DNA from: JACMMS01 sp043758775
GTDB taxonomy: Bacteria; Pseudomonadota; Gammaproteobacteria; Burkholderiales; Methylophilaceae
NCBI GenBank assembly: GCA_043758775.1
Contig: JAYVMU010000046.1
Coordinates: 1 to 64,000 of the forward strand
Direction of reading: 5' to 3'
Length of the DNA: 64,000 nt
Below, one piece after another: positions 19,023 to 25,832 of the stretch; within the stretch, counting starts at the first letter, position 1; every line of letters starts with the position of its first letter. The position numbers were made by a program, and so were the translations under genes. The notes under the pieces were generated by a model. The model ran no database searches. It saw nothing but the letters and a program-made list of their open reading frames with translations, and had not been told where the DNA came from.

Positions 19023-19524
19023 CGTAAAAACTAGATATTTGACTAAACACTACTGTCACAATAGCCCAGCCAATAGATAGAATGATTAAGCTATGTCCAC
19101 CTAATTTAACGGCGCCTAATTTCTGTGCGGCTATATAAGCCATTGGCCCACCCACCGCACCAAACAATAAAGCAATCAAGTAGTTGCCGCGCAACCAACG
19201 CATACTGACATTGAGCGTGAGAGCAAAAGCTAACCATAAAGCTAATATCCATACGGGTACGATGGTTTGTGCCCAGCCATTATTTTGATACTGAATAAAT
19301 TGAAAGCTCAACATAAACTGATCAAACACGGCACCAATTACCAGCGCGATTAAGCACCATGTAGCTTCTTTAAGCTTATATCTGGCTTGAGAAAAATGCC
19401 ACATCAAGCTTATGCTCACCACTATTGCGCCTAGCCAAGGATAACCTTTGGCTGAACCCAGCACACAAGCAAACCACGTGATTTGGAAAAGCACAAAATT
19501 AATAATGATGAGTTGTTTACGCAT
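18997..19524 (-). CDS. DUF2878 membrane protein
   Basis: The product (about 175 aa) is an integral membrane protein with five or six hydrophobic segments and the DUF2878-like pattern of an early WFACVLG segment and a later GPMAYIAAQKLGAV segment. DUF2878 is a standard member of the DUF1365/DUF1295/CFA gene set; its function is unknown. The ATG at 19524 is preferred; an in-frame TTG at 19533 abuts the stop of the preceding methyltransferase gene, so coupling is likely either way. Confidence 0.82.
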   Translation of the reverse strand: MRKQLIIINFVLFQITWFACVLGSAKGYPWLGAIVVSISLMWHFSQARYKLKEATWCLIALVIGAVFDQFMLSFQFIQYQNNGWAQTIVPVWILALWLAFALTLNVSMRWLRGNYLIALLFGAVGGPMAYIAAQKLGAVKLGGHSLIILSIGWAIVTVVFSQISSFYDGFKTDHV

Positions 19525-19533
19525 TTTAGCCAA

Positions 19534-20574
19534 CTATGGGCGCTCGAATTGGTAGTGGCTTACCCACCATTCTTGGCCATTTCTATAACCAAATAACTCA
19601 GCGCAAGCCATGTAAAAAATACGCCAGCGGTTACGCCATTTTTCAGCTTCATCAACACCATAAGTTTGTTGCAAAATTGGCGTGATTTCCGCGGTATGTG
19701 CATCCATATTGGCTAACCATGCGTTAGCTGTTTTTTCGTAGTGCGTGCCATTCCAGCGCCAGCGATTAGTGAGCTTGAGTTTTTCTTGAAAAAATAAAGG
19801 TAAATCATCACTTGGCATCATGCCGCCAGAGAAAAAGAACTGACTCATCCAATCATCATCGCCTTGCACTTCAAAGGCATAAGGCGTGGAGCGATGTACA
19901 AAAATATGCATGCAGAACTTACCTTTAGGTTTAAGCCAATCATGCACTTGACCGTACAATTTGCGATGGTTACGCATATGCTCAAACATCTCAACTGAAA
20001 CTACACGGTCAAAATACCCTTCAGGGTTAAAGTCATTCATATCACAAGTAATGATAGTGATATTACTTAAACCTCTTTCTTTGGCGGTATTAAGAATAAA
20101 CTCACGTTGTGAATTTGAATTAGATACACCTGTAATTTGGGATTTAGGGTAGTTTTCTGCCATCCATAAAGTGAGTGAGCCCCAGCCGCAACCCAGTTCT
20201 AAAATACTTAATCCATCTTTTAAATCCGCATGTTCGCAGGTCAGACGCAGTGCATTTTCCTCAGCTTCATTTAACGTTTTTGTATTCTCTAGCCAAAAAC
20301 AACTGCTGTATTTGCGATTTTTGCCTAAGCAAAACTCAAAAAATTGTGCAGGCACCTCATAGTGTTGTGCATTAGCTAATTCAGGCACCAAAGCAATGGC
20401 TGATTTATCCATGTTTTTAATAAAGTCATGGAGGGTTTTTGTATTAGTTTCACAGTCAACGGCGCTAATTTCTTGTAAGCGCTGTTCGGATAATTTACGT
20501 ATGCCATGACGTACCAGGCTATCAGGCAGCATTCCGTTTTCTGCCAGTTGAATGGCTTTGTTGATAAGAGGCAT
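19534..20574 (-). CDS. CFA synthase-like SAM-dependent methyltransferase
   Basis: The 346-aa protein has the SAM motif LELGCGWGSLTLWMAE (about residue 125), the FFSGGMMPS block and the HYEKTANAWLANMD segment found in small CFA-like methyltransferases. It lacks most of the N-terminal lipid domain of classical Cfa, so it may methylate an acyl chain or other lipid rather than form a cyclopropane. It is the first gene of the leftward island, 60-100 bases downstream of a predicted promoter and a near-perfect 29-bp palindrome. Together with the cfa at 12686-13960 it brackets the island. Confidence 0.88.
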   Translation of the reverse strand: MPLINKAIQLAENGMLPDSLVRHGIRKLSEQRLQEISAVDCETNTKTLHDFIKNMDKSAIALVPELANAQHYEVPAQFFEFCLGKNRKYSSCFWLENTKTLNEAEENALRLTCEHADLKDGLSILELGCGWGSLTLWMAENYPKSQITGVSNSNSQREFILNTAKERGLSNITIITCDMNDFNPEGYFDRVVSVEMFEHMRNHRKLYGQVHDWLKPKGKFCMHIFVHRSTPYAFEVQGDDDWMSQFFFSGGMMPSDDLPLFFQEKLKLTNRWRWNGTHYEKTANAWLANMDAHTAEITPILQQTYGVDEAEKWRNRWRIFYMACAELFGYRNGQEWWVSHYQFERP

Positions 20575-20634
20575 GTTTAATCCAGAAAATTATTGTTATG
20601 TTTAAACTTAGTATTACTTTAGCATTGCGCTTGA

Positions 20635-20663
20635 CTTATACAGACTATACTAGTCAGTATAAG
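20635..20663. promoter_or_regulatory. Near-perfect 29-bp palindromic operator
   Basis: The two half-sites are CTTATAC-A-GACTA and TAGTC-A-GTATAAG around a 3-base centre at 20648-20650. Apart from the centre, only one symmetric position per arm fails to match. The -10 element of the predicted leftward promoter lies on its centre. The style (two nested inverted repeats of about 24-29 bp) is that of TetR-family operators; which protein binds is unknown, and no TetR gene is in the window. Confidence 0.75.
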
Positions 20664-20675
20664 TTTCACAGGCAA
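20647..20675 (-). promoter_or_regulatory. Sigma-70 promoter of the lipid island
   Basis: On the minus strand TTGCCT (20675-20670) is followed after exactly 17 bases by TAGTAT (20652-20647), 73 bases before the methyltransferase ATG. An overlapping TATAGT three bases later is an alternative -10. Overlap with the palindrome suggests repression by steric block. Confidence 0.6.
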
Positions 20676-20743
20676 TTAGCTAATTATATTGGTTGTTGCT
20701 TGATACTGCTCTATACGATTGGTAAGTTTAGATAGATGCATTT

Positions 20744-20789
20744 ATGCATTAATAATGCATAAAAAATTGACGTTCGCTTTGAACAAAGC
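20744..20789 (-). terminator. Two hairpins after the unknown gene at 20831
   Basis: On the minus strand a perfect GCTTTG/CAAAGC stem (20776-20789) is followed by AATTTTTTA and then by a second perfect stem ATGCATT/AATGCAT (20744-20760). They lie just downstream of the stop of the unknown gene and could separate it from the lipid island. The U-run is displaced from the first stem, so termination is uncertain. Confidence 0.45.
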
Positions 20790-20830
20790 AATCGTGATTT
20801 GAAAAAATTACGTAACTAGGAGCTGATTAT

Positions 20831-21361
20831 TTAATGCGACATCTGTGAAACGGGCGCATGTTCACCCAAGGTTTTATTTCCAATGGTTTGATTAATTTGT
20901 TCCATTAAGAAGCCTGCTGACTCTCGTCCTAATTTGGATTCCCGTAACGCCATATGCCAAATTGAAATATAGCTTCTGAGTTGCTCAAAATTCTCGGTTT
21001 TTTGAATTTTTTCTTTAATACCGCGCCCCATAATGCCTAAGTAGTCATCTGCACCATTTAGCAAAATTTGCTGAATAGCATTAATCTGCTCGCGATTTAA
21101 CAAAATGGTCGTATCTGAGAATATATGGGATGTTTGTTGTGTCGCTGGTGTTGTAAATGGTGTATCCAGAGTTTGTACAAATCCGCCCTGTGTAAGGGCA
21201 ATTAAAATATCGCTCAGCTGTTGCTTTTCAAAAAAACCTTCCAGCTCTTCAATGCTGCGTTTACCATTAATGAGTACCAGCACTTGCCGTTGGCGCACGC
21301 CTAATGAGCGTTGAGATGAAGCAATTTCTTGAATACCTAGTGTAGATTTTTGATAAATCAT
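20831..21361 (-). CDS. Hypothetical protein
   Basis: The 176-aa product is not recognised. Its N-terminal part (VRQRQVLVLINGKRSIEELEGFF, then a short helix-loop-strand GGFVQTL) looks like a winged-helix module of the kind seen in small betaproteobacterial regulators, followed by a glutamine/threonine-rich linker and a C-terminal helical domain with the segment DDYLGIMGRGIKEKI. I start at the ATG at 21361; an in-frame extension to 21403 has a hydrophobic, cysteine-rich leader that looks non-coding. It lies alone between ychJ and the lipid island. Confidence 0.7.
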   Translation of the reverse strand: MIYQKSTLGIQEIASSQRSLGVRQRQVLVLINGKRSIEELEGFFEKQQLSDILIALTQGGFVQTLDTPFTTPATQQTSHIFSDTTILLNREQINAIQQILLNGADDYLGIMGRGIKEKIQKTENFEQLRSYISIWHMALRESKLGRESAGFLMEQINQTIGNKTLGEHAPVSQMSH

Positions 21362-21503
21362 TACTATTTCTATCCATAATACAAACAGACAGCAATGATT
21401 CAATTTTAAGGTTACATTTTTATTACAGAGAGACTATGGTTTTTTGAAGTTTTAGCTTAATTTCAAATTAATTCTGTCATCAATGTTTATTCCAAACAGC
21501 TAA

Positions 21504-21926
21504 CTAGCTCGGAAATTGACCATCTAGGTAAAACCATCGCTGTTCAATTTTTTGAAAGCGGCTGATTTCATGCAAGCGTTCAGCTTTTCCATCTATTTTG
21601 TAGCGTGCTACAAATTCTACAATAGCGCTATTTGCATCACTATTTTCAGCACGTTTGATTTGCAGCCCTAGCCATTTAGTTGTTGTATCATCTGTTAAAT
21701 TCAAGCTGGCCGGGCGTGTGTCTTGGTGCCAGGTTTTGATCAGATAATCTTCCAAACCAAGAACATAGGCGCTGTAGCGTGAGCGCATCAAGGCTTCTGC
21801 GCTTGGTGCAAAAACATTATTGGCTAAACCCGTGTGATATAACTCACAGCAGGTGCTGTAAGTTTTTCCACTTTCACATGGGCAAAGCCTGAGAGTATTT
21901 TTAGAAAGTCGCTTAGAAGATTTCAC
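21504..21926 (-). CDS. ychJ: YchJ/UPF0225 family SEC-C protein
   Basis: The 140-aa protein carries the N-terminal SEC-C zinc motif LCPCESGKTYSTCC and the following PSAEALMRSRYSAYVLG segment that define the YchJ family, with an NTF2-like body and the C-terminal RFQKIEQRWFYLDG block. E. coli YchJ is 152 aa. The role is unknown; SEC-C motifs bind zinc and often contact ribosomes or SecA. The GTG start overlaps the end of prfC by 14 bases, so it is translationally coupled to the release factor gene. Confidence 0.85.
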   Translation of the reverse strand: MKSSKRLSKNTLRLCPCESGKTYSTCCELYHTGLANNVFAPSAEALMRSRYSAYVLGLEDYLIKTWHQDTRPASLNLTDDTTTKWLGLQIKRAENSDANSAIVEFVARYKIDGKAERLHEISRFQKIEQRWFYLDGQFPS

Positions 21927-23487
21927 GAGTTTCTAAAAACTTCAATTCTGGATAACGCTCTTGCGCCATTTGTAGATTGACGCGATTAGGTGCGAGGTAG
22001 ACATATTCCTGTGCACCATCTAATGCCACGTTAAAACCATATTTATCGGCAATGGCTTTCAGGTCAGCATCAGCACCACGCAACCAGCGCGCGGTATAGC
22101 AGTCGTAGTTCTCGAACACAATATCTACGCCATACTCATGTTCTAAGCGGTGCGCAACTACGTCAAACTGCAAAATACCCACAGCGCCTAAAATCAAGTC
22201 ATTGCTTAATAATGGGCGGAACAATTGCGATGCGCCTTCTTCAGCTAATTGTTGTAGACCCTTTTGTAGTTGTTTCATTTTTAGCGGATTTTTTAAACGT
22301 GCACGACGGAAAAACTCAGGTGCAAAAGATGGAATGCCGGTAAATTTTAGTTCCTCGCCTTCACTGAAGGTGTCGCCTACTTTGATCGTGCCGTGGTTGG
22401 GGATGCCGATGATGTCGCCTGAATAGGCTTCATCCATCGTCGTGCGGTCTTGCGCCATGAAGGTAATGGCGTTATTTACCGCCATTTGCTTGCCAGTCGC
22501 CACTTGTTTGATTTTCATGCCACGTTCAAAACGACCAGAACATACGCGCAAAAACGCAATACGGTCACGGTGTTTTGGATCCATATTCGCTTGAATCTTG
22601 AACACGAAGCCGGAAAATTTATCTTCATTTGGTGCTACTTCACGGCTTGCTGCGTTGCGTGCTAGTGGCGCTGGCGATAAATCAACTACCGCATCCAGCA
22701 ACGATTGCACGCCAAAGTTATTGATGGCCGAACCAAAAAAAACCGGTGTTTGCTTGCCACTTAAATAGCGCGATGCATCAAAGGTGTGTGATGCGCCGCG
22801 AACCAGTTCAATATCCACACGTAAATTACCGGCTACATGGCCTAATAATTCATCTAAACGCGGATTATCCAAGCCTTTAATAATTTCAGATGTGCCTTTT
22901 TCTGCGCGTGGATCAAAGAAAGAAATGGTGTCGGTATACAAATTATAAACACCACGGAAGCTTTTGCCCATGCCAATTGGCCAGGTCATAGGCGCACATT
23001 CCATGCCTAAAGTTGTTTCAATTTCATCCAATAGTTCAATAGGCTCGCGACTTTCGCGGTCTAGCTTGTTAATGAAGGTAATAATCGGCGTATCGCGCAT
23101 GCGACACACATTCAGTAATTTAATGGTTTGCGCTTCAACGCCATTTACTGCGTCAATCACCATCACCGCAGAATCCACTGCTGTGAGCGTGCGGTAGGTG
23201 TCTTCTGAAAAGTCATCATGGCCTGGAGTATCAAGCAAATTCACCATATGCTCACGATAGGGGAACTGCATGACGGATGAAGTCACGGAAATACCACGTT
23301 GTTTTTCTAGTTCCATCCAATCAGATGTCGCATGGCGCGAAGCTTTACGCCCACGTACTTCACCCGCGACTTGAATTGCACCACCAAACCATAATAGTTT
23401 TTCGGTGAGTGTGGTTTTACCCGCATCGGGGTGAGAAATAATGGCAAACGTGCGACGACGTTGAATTTGCTGCTGATGAATGCTCAT
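21913..23487 (-). CDS. prfC: Peptide chain release factor 3
   Basis: RF3 is the translational GTPase that removes RF1/RF2 from the ribosome after peptide release. The 524-aa product has the G1 motif SHPDAGKTT (about residue 17), switch/G3 LLDTPGHDDFSEDT, G4 NKLDRE and the domain II/III arrangement of RF3, and matches the usual length (about 526). It is followed by ychJ with an overlap. Confidence 0.96.
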   Translation of the reverse strand: MSIHQQQIQRRRTFAIISHPDAGKTTLTEKLLWFGGAIQVAGEVRGRKASRHATSDWMELEKQRGISVTSSVMQFPYREHMVNLLDTPGHDDFSEDTYRTLTAVDSAVMVIDAVNGVEAQTIKLLNVCRMRDTPIITFINKLDRESREPIELLDEIETTLGMECAPMTWPIGMGKSFRGVYNLYTDTISFFDPRAEKGTSEIIKGLDNPRLDELLGHVAGNLRVDIELVRGASHTFDASRYLSGKQTPVFFGSAINNFGVQSLLDAVVDLSPAPLARNAASREVAPNEDKFSGFVFKIQANMDPKHRDRIAFLRVCSGRFERGMKIKQVATGKQMAVNNAITFMAQDRTTMDEAYSGDIIGIPNHGTIKVGDTFSEGEELKFTGIPSFAPEFFRRARLKNPLKMKQLQKGLQQLAEEGASQLFRPLLSNDLILGAVGILQFDVVAHRLEHEYGVDIVFENYDCYTARWLRGADADLKAIADKYGFNVALDGAQEYVYLAPNRVNLQMAQERYPELKFLETREIF

Positions 23488-23538
23488 GCTTAAAAGTGAC
23501 TAATTTGCAAAAGCGCTATTTTACCGCGAATGGGGATT

Positions 23539-23568
23539 TGTAGGGTGGCAACTTGTTGCTACCCTACA
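23539..23568. repeat. Long isolated hairpin, REP-like
   Basis: Arms 23539-23552 and 23555-23568 pair over 14 bases with one G.T wobble around a two-base loop. No U-run follows on either strand, so it is not a standard terminator. Its GTAGGGTGGCAAC-type arms look like a dispersed extragenic palindrome. No second copy was noticed in the window. Confidence 0.55.
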
Positions 23569-23612
23569 TCGCTGAAATTAAAAAACGATGTTTCAGCCCA
23601 GTCAAAGTATTT

Positions 23613-23678
23613 TTATTTACCCCGCATTAAAAAGAAAACAGCACCTATCAACACGCCAATGATAATTAGTCCTTCCAT
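23613..23678 (-). CDS. Putative 21-aa small membrane protein
   Basis: An ATG at 23678, ten bases after the acs stop on the same strand, opens a 21-codon frame ending in TAA at 23613. The peptide begins MEGLIIIGVLIGAVFF and ends in a positively charged LMRGK, that is, a single hydrophobic helix with a cytosolic positive tail. AGAAG lies about 10 bases upstream as a possible ribosome site. Composition and position argue for a real gene cotranscribed with acs; no family is recognised. Confidence 0.5.
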   Translation of the reverse strand: MEGLIIIGVLIGAVFFLMRGK

Positions 23679-23688
23679 CAGCTAGCTT

Positions 23689-25665
23689 CTATTTCACCAC
23701 CTCTTTTAATTGCTCTAAAATCGCAGGGTTATCCAGCGTGGAAATATCCGCTGTGATTTCTTCGCCTTTAGCTAAACTACGTAGTAAGCGGCGCATGATT
23801 TTGCCCGAGCGAGTTTTGGGTAGATTGTCACCGAAGCGAATTTCGTCAGGCTTGGCGATTGGACCGATCTCTTTGCCTACCCAGTCACGTAAATTGGCGA
23901 CGATTTTTTTTGCGTCTTCGCCATTTGGGCGCGCACCTTTAAGAACGACGTAAGCCACGACTGATTCGCCTTTAATATCGTGCGGTTTGCCTACTACAGC
24001 GGCTTCTGCCACTAATGGGTTAGAAACGAGTGCTGACTCAATCTCCATCGTGCCTAAACGGTGACCGGATACGTTAAGCACATCGTCTATACGGCCCATA
24101 ATGGTGAAGTTACCCGTGACTGCATCACGCACTGCGCCATCACCTGCCAAGTAGAGCTTGCCGCCTAAATCGACTGGGAAGTAGCTGGTTTTATAGCGCT
24201 CCGGGTCATTCCAAATAGTGCGTACCATGGCTGGCCACGGTTTTTTAATGACTAGTAAACCGCCTGTACCCCACGGGAGCTCATGCCCAGTTTCATCCAC
24301 CACTGCGGCATCAATCCCAGGTAAAGGCAGTGTGCAAGAGCCAGGCACTAAAGTGGTAGCGCCTGGCAATGGCGTAATCACATGGCCACCAGTCTCGGTT
24401 TGCCAAAAAGTATCGACGACTGGACAGCGGCTGCCGCCAACGTTCTCAAAATACCACATCCAGGCTTCAGGATTAATTGGCTCACCAACTGAGCCTAATA
24501 AACGCAAGCTAGATAAATCATAATTTTTTGGATGGGTTGCAGGGTTAGTTTCTGAAGCCTTAATTAGTGACCTGATAGCGGTAGGTGCAGTGTAAAAAAT
24601 GCTTACCTTGTGTTTTTGTATCATCTGCCAGAAGCGCCCAGCGTCTGGGTAGGTGGGAATACCTTCAAATACCACCTGTGTTACGCCCATGGCGAGCGGG
24701 CCATAGGCTACGTAGGTGTGGCCTGTAACCCAGCCCACATCGGCGGTACACCAGAATATATCGTTAGGCTTGGTATCAAATGTCCAGCGTGTAGTGTTCA
24801 TCGCATGTAGCAGATAACCTGCAGAGCTATGTTGCACGCCTTTGGGTTTACCGGTGCTACCAGAAGTGTAAAGTAAAAATAGCGGATGTTCAGCATTTAC
24901 CATCACTGGGTCGCAAGTATTTGCTTGCCCTGCAATTAAATCATTCCACCAAATGTTTTTAGCTTGCCAGGCGATGTCCATACCGGTGCGTTTAAACACG
25001 ATGACTTTTTCGATACTGTCACAACCGCCCATCGCTATGCCTTCGTCTACGGCAGCTTTTAATGGTAACGCTTTGCCACCACGAAACTGACCATCTGCCG
25101 TAATCACAGCGCGAGCGCCAGCATCTATAATGCGTTCTTGTAGGCTTTTGGCAGAAAATCCACCAAATACTACCGAGTGCGTTAAACCTAGACGTGCGCA
25201 AGCTTGCATGGCAACGATTGCTTCAACGCCCATTGGCAAGTAAATTATGACGCGGTCACCCACGTCGAGATTCAGCGTTTTAAGGCCGTTAGCAAATTGG
25301 CACACGCGATGGTATAAATCCCGATAGCTTACATGGGTGACATCGCCGTTATCTGCCTCAAAAATTATCGCGGTTTTATTGGCTTGTGTGGCAAGGTGGC
25401 GATCTAGGCAATTGGCTGAAATATTGAGCTCGCCATCGTCAAACCATTTGTAAAAAGGGGCTTCGCTGTCATTGAGGGTGCGGGTAAAAGGTTTGTGCCA
25501 AACCAGTAATTCACGAGCCAGATTTGCCCAGAAACCTTCATAATCGTCAGTTGCCTCTTTGCATAGGGCGTTGTAAGCTGCCATGCCAGATACGTTGGCC
25601 GCCGTTTTGAAGCTTTCGCTAGGTTCAAAAACTCTAGCTTCGTGTAAAACAGACTCAATTGCCAT
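23689..25665 (-). CDS. acs: Acetyl-CoA synthetase
   Basis: Acs activates acetate with ATP through acetyl-AMP to acetyl-CoA in the cytoplasm. The 658-aa protein shows the AMP-binding P-loop-like motif YTSGSTGKPKGVQHSS, the core DTFWQTETGG, the hinge region around GRIDDVLNVSGHR and the C-terminal KTRSGKIMRRLLR motif with the lysine that is acetylated for control in other bacteria. Length is standard (about 650). It is divergent from glnE across 167 bases. Confidence 0.96.
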   Translation of the reverse strand: MAIESVLHEARVFEPSESFKTAANVSGMAAYNALCKEATDDYEGFWANLARELLVWHKPFTRTLNDSEAPFYKWFDDGELNISANCLDRHLATQANKTAIIFEADNGDVTHVSYRDLYHRVCQFANGLKTLNLDVGDRVIIYLPMGVEAIVAMQACARLGLTHSVVFGGFSAKSLQERIIDAGARAVITADGQFRGGKALPLKAAVDEGIAMGGCDSIEKVIVFKRTGMDIAWQAKNIWWNDLIAGQANTCDPVMVNAEHPLFLLYTSGSTGKPKGVQHSSAGYLLHAMNTTRWTFDTKPNDIFWCTADVGWVTGHTYVAYGPLAMGVTQVVFEGIPTYPDAGRFWQMIQKHKVSIFYTAPTAIRSLIKASETNPATHPKNYDLSSLRLLGSVGEPINPEAWMWYFENVGGSRCPVVDTFWQTETGGHVITPLPGATTLVPGSCTLPLPGIDAAVVDETGHELPWGTGGLLVIKKPWPAMVRTIWNDPERYKTSYFPVDLGGKLYLAGDGAVRDAVTGNFTIMGRIDDVLNVSGHRLGTMEIESALVSNPLVAEAAVVGKPHDIKGESVVAYVVLKGARPNGEDAKKIVANLRDWVGKEIGPIAKPDEIRFGDNLPKTRSGKIMRRLLRSLAKGEEITADISTLDNPAILEQLKEVVK

Positions 25666-25832
25666 GCTACTCCCCTCAATATGACTTTATAATTGGCTGC
25701 ACTTGAATTATTTCAGTGCGCTATCTATGGGCGACCGTTAGTTATACGCTTGTTTAATGCTTTGCTTTGTTAACTTGTTTGATCAGACTTAATTATTACA
25801 ATTATATTGCCACTATATTACATTAAAAAACG

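Noticed and set aside
25690..25725. Palindromic operator upstream of acs
   Set aside because: The CACTTGAA...TTCAGTG symmetry has two mismatched positions per arm and no clear promoter relation; too weak to list.
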